The translations under genes were made by a program, and so were the position numbers. From Odobenus rosmarus divergens (Eukaryota > Chordata > Mammalia > Carnivora > Odobenidae), in contig NW_004450480.1 in assembly GCF_000321225.1 (NCBI RefSeq), forward strand, positions 4,432,626 to 4,496,625: DNA of 64,000 bases, in the 5' to 3' direction. Below are positions 44,037 through 55,569 of the stretch, piece by piece; position 1 is the stretch's first letter, and each line of letters opens with the position of its first letter. A model generated the notes under the pieces. It was given only the letters and a program-made list of their open reading frames with translations. It had not been told where the DNA came from and ran no database searches.

Positions 44037-45015
44037 ATCAGACTGCGGCTTTTACGTCTAATGATGAAAGTTGGATTATTACTCTAAGACATAACTGCTG
44101 ACTATGAATTCACTCAAACCTTAAGGATGAGTGTCTAAATAAAATGTTAGAGTCTTATGATAAAGATATTCTAGCCAATGAAATATGACAAGAAAAAAGC
44201 AAATAAATGCTAAGAGAGATTTGAAAGAGAAACAATTCTCATGATCTAGAAATGACATGACAGACTACCTCAGAAAACCTTACAGTGAACTACAAACTAT
44301 TTAAATAGTCACCAGTTACAATAACTGTATGTACATTTAGACATATGCATATACACACATATGTACACATAGTGGTACGTGTACATACACACATATACAC
44401 ACACATAGAACACCAAACAGCAAAAGAAATGTGTAACAATTCTCTGCAGAAAGATACAATATGTTACTGAGGGGCACAAAGGAATGTCATAAAAAAATAT
44501 GGATCATAACACTTCAAATAAGTGAAAAACAGGACCACAAAAGCAGAACAGTTAGTTAAAGGTCCAAAGAGAAATCTGATGGCGTAACTACAGGGATGGA
44601 AGAGCTTCAAACAAACCTCAACCTCAGTATCACACAGCGGAATAACACACAGCCCTCCCATTGCTCAGATGTTGGCCAGTGCTTTCTGGAAGCTGTTTTC
44701 AGTTAGGCCTGAGCAGATGCAATTGGCAGAAAAGAAGCAGGGGGCTTTCGAAAAGCAGCAGGAAATGAACAGGCAGGGAGCACATTCACAGAGACCCTGG
44801 CAAAAGATCCAACGTGTTCTGTAAAAGGAGTTAGGAGCCTGGGAGTCGATTCTTTGGATTTACAAATCAGGAAGGAATAGTTTCAGGACGTGAAATACTT
44901 CTTACACGCTGATAGATACCAGAGGCCACTCTTACCCTTCCCCGGAACCTTTCTGTTCACAGCGAACTTGTATTCTGGTGTTTGGGAAACATTTTGGACT
45001 AGAAGGGCTGACTTT
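44037..45015. other. Unassigned DNA with an AC/AT-rich tract
   Basis: No gene or named repeat. 44341-44371 and 44375-44407 are two alternating purine-pyrimidine runs (31 and 33 nt) separated by GTG, with many TA and CA steps. Confidence 0.4.
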
Positions 45016-45039
45016 TCATTTAATTAATTAATTAATTTT

Positions 45040-45236
45040 TAAAGATTTTATTTATTCATTTGAGACAGAGAGATAGAGAGAGAGAGAGCATGAGCAGGGA
45101 GAGAGAAGCAGAGGGACAGGGAGAAGCAGGCTCCCCGCTGAGCCAGGAGCCCGATGTGGGGCTCGATCCCAGGACCCTGGGATCATGACCTGAGCTGAAG
45201 GCAGATGCTTAACCATCTGAGCTACCCAGGTGCCCC
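45040..45236 (-). mobile_element. CAN-SINE, full length
   Basis: AAAGATTTTATTTATTCATTTGAG start, GA tract, GGGGCTCGATCCCAGGACCC, end TGAGCTACCCAGGTGCCCC. Duplications TCATTTAATT at 45016-45025 and 45237-45246. A (TTAA)n-like stretch sits between the first duplication and the SINE T-tail. Confidence 0.95.
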
Positions 45237-45246
45237 TCATTTAATT

Positions 45247-46675
45247 TATAATCCTGCAAAAGGGAGACATGGCGACTGAAGACTACTATCCCTTTTATGG
45301 TTAAGATTGCAAACGTATCTAAGACTTTTGGAGACTAGGAGACAGTCTACCTGACAGACTTGAAAAAAAAAGAAAGGGAAATTTAAGTAGAAGCATGTAC
45401 ATATTTTACCTTCCTGTAATACAAAATTCCTTTCTCCCAAAGATATTCAAAATCAGTCTTTAAAAAATGCGTAAAAACTGCACTGATGCATGTTACTGCT
45501 AGCAGCCTAAAGGAAATCACAGGGAGATTTGAACTTCCATCTGATTCACACATTAGCCGCACAAAACACAGCAAGTCCAGAAAGAGCAGTGACCTTTGAA
45601 AGTAGGTTGTGACCTCCACAAGCCACTCATCACAGGCTGCCTGTGCTGGATGCAGTGTGGTCAGGTGTGCCCTTGGAGATCAGAAAGCCTCTTTATTAAA
45701 AATGAAAGAGAACTTGATCTTCTCACACTGCTTTGATGTGAGATCAGCAATTTTTAATAAGAGGGTTTTTTTTTTTCCTGGATAGGGCCACAGAACCCAA
45801 ATCTATATTTAGAAGGGTATGTTTTCACTGGCAAGCTCTAGTTTAATTAATTGTGATTTATAAAGGAATAGCAAGGGTTAGTGACATGGTTAACCAGTCA
45901 TGCAAATTAAAAGTGAACATAATCCTACTTTACATTTGGGGAAAATAGCTGGCGTAGCTCAGGAGGTAAAATGTACCACAAGAGGGACAAGAGATGTGTG
46001 ATTTTCAATAATTTTTTTTTTTTTAAAAGAAACGTTACTTCTTGTGTCAGAATCAAAAGGCACAGGTAGGTACTCTCAGAAAGGTTTTCCAGGAAACATT
46101 TTTGGTGGTCTGCATGATGCTGCTCTGTGAAAAACAGAGCAAATAAATTAGCATTCATTAATTTTATGCATAGCGTGTTTCAGCATTTACAATTACCATG
46201 CTCTTTTGAGGACTTCCTTGCTCAGAATTATGACTCTGTTAAACCTCTTTTTTTTTTTTTTTAAAGAATGTATATAAAGGCAGAGGAACATCATTTTTTA
46301 TGAACACATGTCAGGTTCTAAGGAACCAAGCCCCATAAAAGACCACTAAGGAAATATTTGGAGGCAGAACTTCAAAACTTCTTCCTTCTGTTTTCCCGCA
46401 TTTGGAAGAGGGGAGGGGACGGTGACATGTGGCCAGTTATAGGCATTCATGAAAAGACGAAATCTCTTTCATGCTTATAAATTTGAACATATGTAATAAA
46501 AAAGAGAAAACACGCCAGCCATAGAGGCAGCTGCAGAATCTTTCTTTTACTGATTGTGAGTTTTTAAGATTTGAGTATTCTTTCTCAGTCACCATGTTCA
46601 CTCCTTTTGAGCAGCTACTTTACAGGAGCTCCTGGTATAGAGATTTCTCCCACCTCCGGGCTTATACACCATGTC
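45247..46675. other. Repeat-poor DNA, possible conserved block
   Basis: Mostly unique. Poly-T runs at 46013-46025 and 46248-46262 are the only simple repeats. The stretch 45690-45920 is repeat-free with a TTTAATTAATTGTGATTTA string and an octamer at 45900. Confidence 0.35.
45900..45907 (+). promoter_or_regulatory. Octamer (ATGCAAAT) site
   Basis: A perfect ATGCAAAT followed by TAAAA, in a repeat-free, homeobox-core-rich stretch. POU-domain factors bind this octamer. Expected by chance about once per 33 kb on either strand in random DNA, so weight comes only from context. Confidence 0.3.
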
Positions 46676-47010
46676 CCTTCCGTCTCCTCTGCTGAAGCCC
46701 TCTGTTCCTCGCTGGGCCCCTGGCTAACTGCAATTCTGCTAGATCTTAGCTCGAATGTCACCCATCCAGAGAGGCCTTGCCAGATTCACCAGGCTCACTT
46801 AGCTCCAACTTGCTTGTCCCTTTCATCTCACCGTCTCCTCTGTTCGTAGCACTTAGCACAGTGTGCTGCTTTTATGTTCCTCATGTTTGCTTATTTCTGG
46901 CCTTTCCCCACTGGATTCTGAGCTTCCTCAGGGTGGGGGGGGGGCGGGGAGCAGGGATCCTCTGTGCCAGCAGAGCACAGACTCTACAATGTCATGACTA
47001 ACCTGCAGGT
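46676..47010 (+). mobile_element. L2 LINE 3' region
   Basis: 'gctagatcttagctcgaatgtcacccatccagagaggccttgccagattcacc' is the L2 signature 'ctcagctcaaatgtcacctcctcagagaggccttccctgaccacc'. It is followed by 'gtagcacttagcacag' and 'cccactggattctgagcttcctcagggtg' in L2 order. One of the clearest L2 copies here. Confidence 0.88.
46931..46956 (+). repeat. G-quadruplex-type G-run cluster
   Basis: Four or more G runs with short loops: GGGT, a run of ten G, C, GGGG, AGCA, GGG. This satisfies the standard G4 pattern on the plus strand. It arose inside an L2 copy. Confidence 0.75.
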
Positions 47011-47245
47011 GTTGGAGGTGGACTGTTGGGTTCCGACCTAACTCCACCACGCACAGGCTGTGTGACCTCAGCAAGTCACCTGACTTCTCTGGGCAGTGGT
47101 TTCAACATCTTATGTGGAGACTAGGTTAATAACACCTACCCTCATGTTTTCTACGGTTAAATTCAAATGTGATGATATAGGTAAAGCAGTTAAAATGACC
47201 CCCGGCACACAATAAGCTCTTCATAAATGAGCACTATTACTATTC
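47011..47245 (+). mobile_element. MIR SINE, ancient
   Basis: 'gacctaactccaccacgcacaggctgtgtgacctcagcaagtcacctgacttctctgggcagtggtttcaacatc', then 'gtggagactaggttaataacacctaccctcatg', 'gtaaagcagttaaaatgacccccggcacacaataagctcttcataaatg' : nearly whole MIR order. Confidence 0.88.
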
Positions 47246-47470
47246 ACCACTGTATACTCAGTACCAGGCACAGGTGTCATACAAAAACCTGCTCAAATAC
47301 TTATTAAATCAATACACTTTAATTTTATCAGAGTATTCTTGCAACAACCCATGAAGTGTTTCTACATCCACTTCAGAGAGAAGGAACTAGAGAGATTATC
47401 AATGCCTTTTCTGACATCTCACAACACTCTAGAAACTTCAGGTTTTTGAGCCCCAGCCTGACCAGCATCA
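47246..47470. mobile_element. L2 3' end (+) next to MIR relic (-)
   Basis: 47246-47315 'ccactgtatactcagtaccaggcacagg..caaatacttattaaatcaat' is an L2 3' end in plus orientation. 47325-47465 'cttgcaacaacccatgaagtg..cacttcagagagaaggaactagagagattatcaatg' is a reversed MIR. Confidence 0.6.
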
Positions 47471-47639
47471 ACTCAGGGCATTATTTCCAGTACATCTCTT
47501 GCGAGAGTTTTCACACCAACCTGTTGAGGGTAGGAGCAATCAAAAACAAAGCAAACAAGAACAAATCCATAGGCATAAAACAATGTTTATTTGATTATAA
47601 ATATGGTACGATGTGGATGTTCTCCTGTCCTGTCCCATA

Positions 47640-47752
47640 AACCCTTTGAACCTTGGTGTTTCCTGTCTGTGAAATGGGGTAATAGGGATGAAAGGAGGTA
47701 ATATAGGGAAAAATGTCTCCCACGGGGCATGGCATTAAGTAGGTCCTCAAAA
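47640..47752 (+). mobile_element. MIR relic
   Basis: 'aaccttggtgtttcctgtctgtgaaatggggtaatagggatgaaaggaggtaatatagg' then 'ggggcatggcattaagtaggtcctc' follows MIR order with a degraded 3' end and A-rich tail. Confidence 0.7.
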
Positions 47753-48138
47753 AAAAAAAGGTAACCTCTGTTACTTCTTCATCCTCTTCAGGGGATGTGA
47801 ACCAGTAAATGATTTTTAAGGCCATGAGCTACACTTACCCTGGATCTCATCAACTAAGAATCCATTGGGGAAAAAAAAAAATCCATTAGAAACAGCTATT
47901 TTGTTTTCAAATTATAGAGCAGTTAGAATGCTGAGGTCCTTGGATTTACAATAGGTACTGTATTCGGCCATTCTCCCTATACATTTCTACATCATCCTAT
48001 GATAGGATATGAAAAATCAAAAATCGCATCTGTACTAGAATCTGACTGCCAACCTGGCCACTTTCAATTCCTAAATCTATAGCACAGAAAAAAAAAATTC
48101 ATACATTCTGAGCTGTTCTTAAAATTCTCAAACTCATG

Positions 48139-48323
48139 GGATGGCTCAGTCAGCAAAGCGTCCAACTCTTGGTTTTAGCTCAGGTCATGATCTTAGGGTT
48201 GTGAGATCGAGCCCTGCCTCGGGCACCATGCTGGGTGTGGAGCCTGCTTGGGATTCTCTTTCTCCCTCTCCCTCTGCCCTCCCCTGTCCCTCCGTTCTCC
48301 TCCTCCCCGTCTCTAAAAAAAGG
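48139..48323 (+). mobile_element. CAN-SINE, slightly 5'-truncated
   Basis: Starts GGATGGCTCAGTCAGCAAAG, missing the first ~9 bases of the head. B-box-like GAGATCGAGCCC, long CT-rich body and a short A-rich end without the AATAAA array. Duplications AATTCTCAAACTCATG (48123-48138) and AATTTTCAAACTCATG (48324-48339) fix the ends. Confidence 0.93.
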
Positions 48324-48339
48324 AATTTTCAAACTCATG

Positions 48340-50465
48340 AATAAAGTGGTTTCAGGGGAAGTAGCTATCTTTCTTTGAGCTATTTAAAGTAGTCCAACTA
48401 ATTATTTAAAGAATTTGCCCACTTCCAATATTAGAAAGATTCATTTACCAGAACTCTGGTCAGTGGGGGCTAGCCAGCAGTGTTCCAAAAATACAAGGGG
48501 AATCCTAAAAAATCATGTTTCGTGCCATGTCCCAGACCACCTAGAAAGACCACATGACCTAAAAAGCAAATGATGGAAATAAACCCCTATTTACTTGGAT
48601 TGGGCAAAATGTAAAAAACATGTAACTCTTCCCCATGATAAGCTGATGAGTACAGCTTCATTTATGAGGGCAGATTGCAGGCACTGCCCAAAGCCCACTG
48701 GCTTATGTCCATACACAAGAAACCTGGACAAATCACTCAGTGCTATGAAGGTCAAGGTCAATGGGCAGAGGGCTGTGAGGTCAAGGGCTGCCCACCATAG
48801 CCAGGAGAGGCTGCAAGCAAGATCGCTCCTTATTACTGACATGGTCAGTCACCTTAGATTCCTCCTGGCCTAGACCTGCCTGAGAAATGGGCAATGCTCA
48901 AGCAGCTGGTTTAAAAATCTGCTAGTCAATCCTTCAAATGCCCAATTCTGCTTTTATTCAGTGTGCCAGGAAGGTTAAACTAAATGGCTTCTCTTCCAAA
49001 GGTCAGGAAAGCTTGCTAAGGAAGTTTGAAGACTACCACTGTAGAGGAAAATGTTTCACTGAGAATAGTGGCCAAGAGGGCAATTGGCTAGCAATGATCA
49101 ATTACGATTAGACAAGTCATGAAATACACAGTATGGTTCTGCTGAAATTAGACTGCCACAAAAAGAGAATGTGGCCCCATTTCAGCCCAAGGGAGATGAG
49201 AAACTCTTCAGGAAACTGTTGGAAATAAACACATGACTCTGAAAGCTGAGTATCTTTTATATGCAATTGTCAAGTTACATAGATGATTCCAAATTCTGCT
49301 AATTTACACACTAAATATCATTCTTTACTCTATCTTTGGCTGCATTATCAATTATGTTGGGGGATGTATTACATCAATTATGTAATGGGGATCAAAACAA
49401 AGTAACAAAATGAAGCATTTTTACAGGCTAATGAAATAGAATCAGGAATGTTGCCCATGGGGCTGGGTATTCCAAACTGATTTTGTATCTGACACTGAGG
49501 TCTGTGTATCACTGCCTTTAGCAGTGGGGGGAAGGCAGACAGACACAAGGAAAAGTGGGTACTTTTAGTCTCAAGAACTTTTTTGAAGCAAACAGCTAAT
49601 AGGGCTTGTTTTAAACCCTGCCAGAAACATCCAACCCAAAGAGGGATAAAACTTGCAGAGCAACCTATGTTCACCAAAAGAACTCTGACAAGAGTGATAT
49701 ATACTCAAACATATTTAAGAGGCTTTTGTTTTATGTCCCCATGGCTAGGGCTGGGGAGCAAAGATTTGGGACTGAGGTCCATAAGTGCAAATAAATATTA
49801 AGCACCTCTGCTGGAAAGAATTTTACACACTGTCTTCCTACATCAGCGGGGCTTCATTCATTATTCTACTAACCTTGAACTTGGCAACCTCAAGAATGTG
49901 ACCTCGAGGGGCTGCTTGGAGTTGTACTCCTTGTTCAACACCTGTAAGGTAGAGACTGTAGAAATGTTCTGACTTGTGCCTCTCCCCTCACCATCAGCAT
50001 GTCAGTCTGCTCATCCAAGGCATTAAGACAAAAGTGAAGTGAGCACAGACCACCCAGACATGGGGTGCAGATGGCACATCTGTGGTCTGTGCTCAGCCTC
50101 CACCCTCCCTGTTACTTTATACCCCTGGTCATTTGCATTGCTGCCTCTGTGCCATGGTGCCCTTCTTGCCTCACTGCTCCCCAGTATAGCCCAGAGCACC
50201 CACTTCCAGGTCAAGCCAGCAAATACTGACTCCATCAGCAACGCACTCTCTTACTCGAGGGGGCTCCAGGGAAAAGCAAAGATACAGGAACAGTAGGACA
50301 GCGCTTGTCTTCAAGGGGATGACAAGGAAAATAAGAGCTCTTTTTTGAAATATGGGTGGTGGAACTAGATCATCTTGATGGACTTATGAGTTCTCTAAAA
50401 AGGAAGAGAATTTTCTCCAGCTCCTCTTAAAAGGGGACACAGAAGTTCAGAACATCAGCCAGCCT
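48340..50465. other. 2.1-kb unassigned unique DNA
   Basis: No repeat family or exon recognised. Overlapping frames on both strands at 48591-48873 have no domain and look like chance frames in moderate-GC DNA. Confidence 0.4.
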
Positions 50466-50695
50466 GGATGGTCTAAATTCTCTGTCATTTCACTAACTGC
50501 CCTAATTGGGGCAAGTCATTTCATCAGCCTGTGTCTTAATCTCCTCACCTGTCAATAGGGGAGAAGAAGAATCCCTTCCTGGTAAAGTGGTTGCGGGAAT
50601 TCAATGAATGAATGCCCAGCAAGCCCTCCGAACAATGCGTACCACACGTGAGCACTCTGTACATGTCTGCTGTCAACATCATCATTATTTAGCAT
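50466..50695 (+). mobile_element. MIR SINE, ancient
   Basis: 'actaactgccctaattggggcaagtcatttcatcagcctgtgtcttaatctcctcacctgtcaataggggag', then 'gtggttgcgggaattcaatgaatgaatgcccagcaagcc', 'gcgtaccacacgtgagcactctg' and 'catcatcattatt' follow MIR order. Confidence 0.82.
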
Positions 50696-51417
50696 GTACT
50701 TCTTATTCTATTTACTTCATTCCTTCGGCGGACAACTGCTACGAAAGCCCACTGCAAAGCCACCGAACACAGATCTTCTCCCCACTCTGGAAGGCACATT
50801 TTGGCCCCACCAGAGAGGTTCTGTTTGACTGTGCTCCCCATCGGCCTAAAGTCGACAGTGGAATGCTGGAACTGTAGCGACAAAGATGTCAAGAGAGGTC
50901 TGGTTCTTTTACTGAGCACAGCAGAGACACTTTTTATGACTTCATACTTATGCAATAAAAATTAAGTGGTTACCTAAGACCACTACCAAACGACAAAACC
51001 ATGATTATGCATCGGTTCCCTAAAAAGTCCTTCACAGAAATGGATGTTAGTAGAGAACTACTTAATTAACATGAATACCCTCAATATCCATGCCAACGTA
51101 TTTACATTTTTATGAAAACCACGGTAATTCTGGTTCCTTGAGAGTTAAAAAAAAATCCAAGTAATCAAAATGATCTCGTAAAAAGTCCCGATGTACCAGG
51201 TTATGCTAAATCTGGGTCAAGAAGAAGACCCAAATGGCCTACAAAATTGTAGATGTCATTCAAAGCAGAACGTGCTTCTTAAATTGTAGTTAAATAACAG
51301 AGATCAAAATTGTTTAAGTAAATTTAAGCCATAAATCTTGAATTTATTTCTTAGGGAGAAAATCAGGGATATCTTCAGTTTATATTTATTTCTTATGTAC
51401 TTCAAAACATAGTCAAT
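50696..51417. other. Unassigned unique DNA
   Basis: No repeat or gene recognised. Confidence 0.35.
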
Positions 51418-51435
51418 CAAAACTCTGAAATTCTT

Positions 51436-51587
51436 TTTTTTTTAAGATTTTATTTATTTATTTGAGAGAGCGCGAGAGCATGAGCAGCGGGAGGGGCTGT
51501 GGGAGAGGGACAAGCAGACTCCCCGCTGAGCAGGAAGCCTGCTGAGTCAAAGTGAAAAGCTTAACCATCTGAGCCACCCAGGTGCCC
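51436..51587 (-). mobile_element. CAN-SINE with internal deletion
   Basis: T-run/AAGATTTTATTTATTTATTTGAG start, GA body, CTCCCCGCTGAGCAGGAAGCC, then a jump to AAGCTTAACCATCTGAGCCACCCAGGTGCCCCC. The roughly 55 bases that normally hold the B-box region (CTCGATCCCAGGACCC...) are gone. Flanks CAAAACTCTGAAATTCT (51418) and CAAACTTTGGAATTCT (51589) are a diverged duplication. Confidence 0.9.
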
Positions 51588-51765
51588 CCAAACTTTGGAA
51601 TTCTAAGGAAGAGACATTACTAATTCACTGAATGGACCAGTATGTCAATGGACAACTCTCCTGTCACTTAACTGTGATAAGTTTAGCAGGTTGTGAGAAA
51701 GACCAGAAATGTTTTAAAGCCTTGAAGAAAAGAAAAGCCAGGGAAATGAAAAAGATTATTACGAG

Positions 51766-52080
51766 ACTATATGTTTTTTATTGAAGTACAGTTGACACAC
51801 AATGTCGCAGTAGTTTCATGTAAACAACACAGTGATGCCACAAGTCTGTATGTTATGCTGTGCTCACCCACGTGTAGCTGCCCTCTGTCACACCACACAA
51901 CACTATTACAGTACCATTGATTATATGCCCTATATGTACCTTTCATCCCCATGACTTACTCATTCCATAACTGGAAACCTGTACCTCGCACTCCCTTTCC
52001 CCCGCTCATCCCTCCACTTTCCTCCTCTCTGGTTCACCTGCGAATCTATCTGGTCCTATACAATTTTTAAGTATCTGACT
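51766..52080 (-). mobile_element. L1 3' UTR fragment, antisense
   Basis: 'tttttattgaagtacagttgacacacaatgtcgcagtagtttcatgtaaacaacacagtgatgcc' is the characteristic reversed 3' UTR of a carnivore/ungulate L1 ('ttgaagtatagttgatacacaatgttatattagtttcaggtgtacaa'). It is followed by 'ctattacagtaccattgattatatgcccta' and 'tcataactggaaacctgtacc'-type sequence. 5'-truncated. Confidence 0.82.
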
Positions 52081-52945
52081 TTGATCAAGAGTGCTGATCT
52101 GTTCCAAATCATGTCTGATAATGAATTATCCTGTTTTGAACCAACTGAATCCTGCCTTCTCCATTATAAGCCATATTCCCTATTCAATTGATGCCGTCAC
52201 GATAATTTTCCCCACTCATAATCTCTACCATTACCACATTTGTCTGTGTGATGCTCGAGTGACGTGGGTGTGTGGATCTATCACCCCACTCAAAGGCTGG
52301 TTGTACAGCTGATCCTCCTTCCCAACCCCGGGCCCCAAACCCTTTCCCAAACACTACTTCTGATGAGTTGCTGCCCAAACTGCATTTTTAATCCAAATGA
52401 TAACCTCCCTGGAAGGAGGTGCATCTTTTCTAATCAGGGGTGTGCAAGGCATTTCCTTTCCTCACTGGAGCCAAACATATCTCAAAGCCCATCTGTAGCC
52501 TCCAAACTTGTCAGTGCCACACAAGGAAAACAGACACATTTGCTCATTGAGTCCAGTCAGCCTAACTTCTGGACTGGGTACTGTTAACCCTTTAGGCGCC
52601 TTCGGGGGGCAGGAAGGAACATGAAGGAGGGAAAGGTGGTCTGCGTATCTCACCTCCACCTGAGAGAAGCCACCACTTCTCCGCTCCTACTGATTGTTGG
52701 TCGGGGGGAATGGAGGAAGACTAGTATTGCCAGAGAGTCTCAATTTTCTAATAAAGCCAGAAACCCAGACTTCTCTGTAAAAATCTCCTCTCAATTTTAA
52801 ATGTTGGCAACAAATTCCAAACATTTTTAGACACAGTGACAGTTGGATCAAACATCTCTCCTAGCCACATCTAGCCTACGGGATGCCAGTTGTGGAGATA
52901 ACCCCCCCCCAAAAAGCAAGGAAACCTGAGTAATAATTCCCATCT
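52081..52945. other. Unassigned unique DNA
   Basis: No repeat family or exon recognised. C run at 52901-52909. Confidence 0.35.
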
Positions 52946-53200
52946 CTCCAGTATCTGTAAAGAACTAACAAATAAGGAGCACCGTGTGCTAGGCACCGTG
53001 CTAAGTAAGTACTTTCCACCCATCATCTCCTTTTGATTCTCATTACAAACTGTGTAATACTGCCACTCTGGTTGGAGAGATTAAAAAAAGACACCTAGGA
53101 AAGGTAAAACCTTGTCTAAGTTTCCCCAGCCAGGCAGTAGCAGGATTTGAACTTAAGTCTCAACTTTAAACCCCACCAGCTTTGCACCTAACAACAACAG
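52946..53200 (-). mobile_element. MIR SINE, antisense
   Basis: 'ggagcaccgtgtgctaggcaccgtgctaagtaagtactttccacccatcatctcc', 'gattctcattacaaactgtgtaatac', 'aaaccttgtctaagtttccccagccaggcagtagcaggatttgaacttaagtc' give nearly the complete reversed MIR. Confidence 0.88.
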
Positions 53201-53568
53201 CACAAAGCTGAGCTCGCAGGAGGGGCCTCCTAGGTCCTGGGGAAAGTGGCATTACGGATCCCCGTGTTATCTGCTAGGGTATACACTGCCAAGTCTGTTG
53301 TTCTGAGGTCAGTGGTCCAATGTGGTCATCTCAGAAGTGAGAAACGATAGTGTCTTCAACCACATTTCAAATGTACGATTCAGCCCTCGGGCATGATGTG
53401 CCACCTGCCAGAAGAAGCCATAAACCTGGCTACTAACTGTATTTGCAAGCAAAATGGCTCTTAAAAATAATAATAATTTTTAGAGAGTAAGACAGAAACT
53501 TTTTCAGAAGCCTTCACTCATTGATTCTTTCTTGTATCTATAGGTTTCACCTTAAACAAGTTGATTTT

Positions 53569-53666
53569 GGGGCATCCCCTGCCTCAGTCAGTAGAGTGTG
53601 CGACTCTTGATCTCGGGGTCATGAGTTTGAGCCCCATGCTGGGTGTAGAGATTACTTTAAAAAAAG
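53569..53666 (+). mobile_element. Short tRNA-only SINE, tRNA-Lys type
   Basis: About 98 bp: GGGGCATCCCCTGCCTCAGT, TAGAGTGTGCGACTCTTGATC, GGGGTCATGAGTTTGAGCCCC, then ATGCTGGGTGTAGAGATTACTTT and an A-rich tail. It has A- and B-box-like parts but no CT-rich body, unlike the other SINEs here. Short duplications AGTTGATTTT/GGTTGATTTT flank it. A different carnivore SINE subfamily. Confidence 0.85.
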
Positions 53667-53676
53667 GTTGATTTTA

Positions 53677-54409
53677 ATCTTATTATTTCAACATCAAAGC
53701 GAGAAAAAAGGTTCAACATCAAATGGGTCAGAAATGAAGTATTTTTACGAAAGAAGTCCAATAACTTCATCCAGCACTCTTTCTTAATTAACTTAAGCAA
53801 CTTTTCATATTTTCCTAATGCTTATTTTTGGCAGCAATTAAAGCAAAAGCAACCGAACCCCAAATTAGTGCACAGGCCAGTTGTGATTTTTATTTGCCTT
53901 AATTTCACTTGACAATAGAACCATTGTGAAGGATACACATCCCTACAGAACTCCCAGCTCTTCCCTCTTATACTAACCCATTCAAGAACAAGCTTCAAAT
54001 CATTTACAGAGCTGCACAACTATAGGAGTTTTTAACCGTACATCAACCCATTGTCTGTTTTCAACTTCAAATGCAAAGAAAAAAAAATTGAGAAAACCTC
54101 TATCCACAGTGTATTAGGAACTCAAAGGACAATTTTTTATTTTTAAAAAATAGCCTGGAATCCTGTGGGGCTTCAGCCAGTGTACTTTATGTAGCAGAAC
54201 TAGCCCACAGGCATCATCCAGGTGATGCATGCTGCAGAGCAGACAGAATATCCATGGAATGTCCACAGCCCCCACCACTAACCTTGCGAAAGCCATCAGC
54301 TGCCTTTGCATTAGAAGAGGGAAGGTCTTACAAAGGTATAATATACAAAGTGAGCAGCCCAGGACAGAGATAAGCAAAGACATCAGCTAGGGATGGTACT
54401 GGCAAGGGG
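53677..54409. other. Unassigned unique DNA
   Basis: No repeat or gene recognised. Confidence 0.35.
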
Positions 54410-54775
54410 TTCCACTTTGTACTTTCTGTCCCCTCACTCTGGAATACCTTTCACAAATATTACTGCCATTGCCTCTGGGTCTCTGCTCCCTTGTGACCTC
54501 TTCAATGAGACCTAACCTGAACACTCCATAGCAAACAGCACACACAATCCCTACCCCCTACTCCCCGCTGACCAAACTCCCTTCCTTCCTTCCCTTTACT
54601 TTTTATCCTAGCACTTAGCACCACTGCACATCTTGTGTATTGCCTCATTAATTTATATTCTACTATCCACCACTAGAATGGCAAGTCCATGAGAGCTGGA
54701 CCTCTGCCTGTTCCTTCATTGCCAAGTCCTCAGGATCCAATAATAAATCAATGAATTATCTTTTGAATGTAACTA
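54410..54775 (+). mobile_element. L2 LINE 3' region
   Basis: 'cactctggaatacctttcacaaat', 'cttgtgacctcttcaatgagacctaacctgaacac', 'atcctagcacttagcaccactg', 'caccactagaatggcaagtccatgagagctggacctctgcctg' and 'ataataaatcaatgaattatcttttgaatg' reproduce the L2 3' order to its end. Confidence 0.87.
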
Positions 54776-54955
54776 ATATACAAGTGAACAAATGATAGAT
54801 TGTTAATGACCACACCCACCAGAATGTAAATGCCTGAAAGCAGGGCTCCCGAGGGTCTCGGTCTCCCTGTAGCCTCCCGCGCCATTATCTACAACTGAGT
54901 GCCTGCCATACAGTAACGAATGGCTGGATCAGTGAGTGAATGAATCACACACTCT
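54776..54955 (+). mobile_element. Second L2 3' end
   Basis: 'cacccaccagaatgtaaatgcctgaaagcagggctcc', then 'ctacaactgagtgcctgccatacagtaacgaatggctggatcagtgagtgaatgaat' gives another L2 3' terminus directly after the first. This implies two insertions or a tandem relic. Confidence 0.7.
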
Positions 54956-55569
54956 AGTTCATTCTGCAGCAAAGCTAATTCCATTGTGGTCAAGACTCCA
55001 GTGCAGGTGCGAATTCCGTTTCTTCTGTGTTCAACTGGGACACCTCCACATCTTTGGAGGTAAATTCTGCAGCTAGTCAGTTGCATCTTTCATGTGTTAA
55101 TATACTGACTCTTAAAAGAGGGCTGTTGAAAGGAACAGACTCATTCCAGTCACCTCACGGGATGGGACACTTTTGGTAAGGAATATGTGTAGGGGAAGCA
55201 GGGAAAACACAGTGATCGGATCTCAGGAGGTTCAGAAAATCGTGGGTCAAGATTTACCAAGTCTGTGAACCTGTTAGCAGATGCCCCTCAGCCTTGCCCA
55301 GGCAGCCCTACCTCTCCTGTGGGCTCACATTTTGCCACCCTTTTCCCACATTGCCTGGTCTTCTCCTTACATCTTGTAGGTAACACTTTTGGACACTGAA
55401 GACTCTTGATCACCTTTACGACAATGAAGATTAGAAAAGAGTGGGGATTCCATTTCCGTGTTTCCAATAGTATGTCATTCACTCAACCCCAAGTACTACA
55501 AAACACTTCTAGTTTACAAAGGACAGCACTAAGAAAATCAATTTTGCCATGCCAAGTGCAGTAGGCTAA
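54956..55569. other. Unassigned unique DNA
   Basis: No repeat or gene recognised. Confidence 0.35.
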
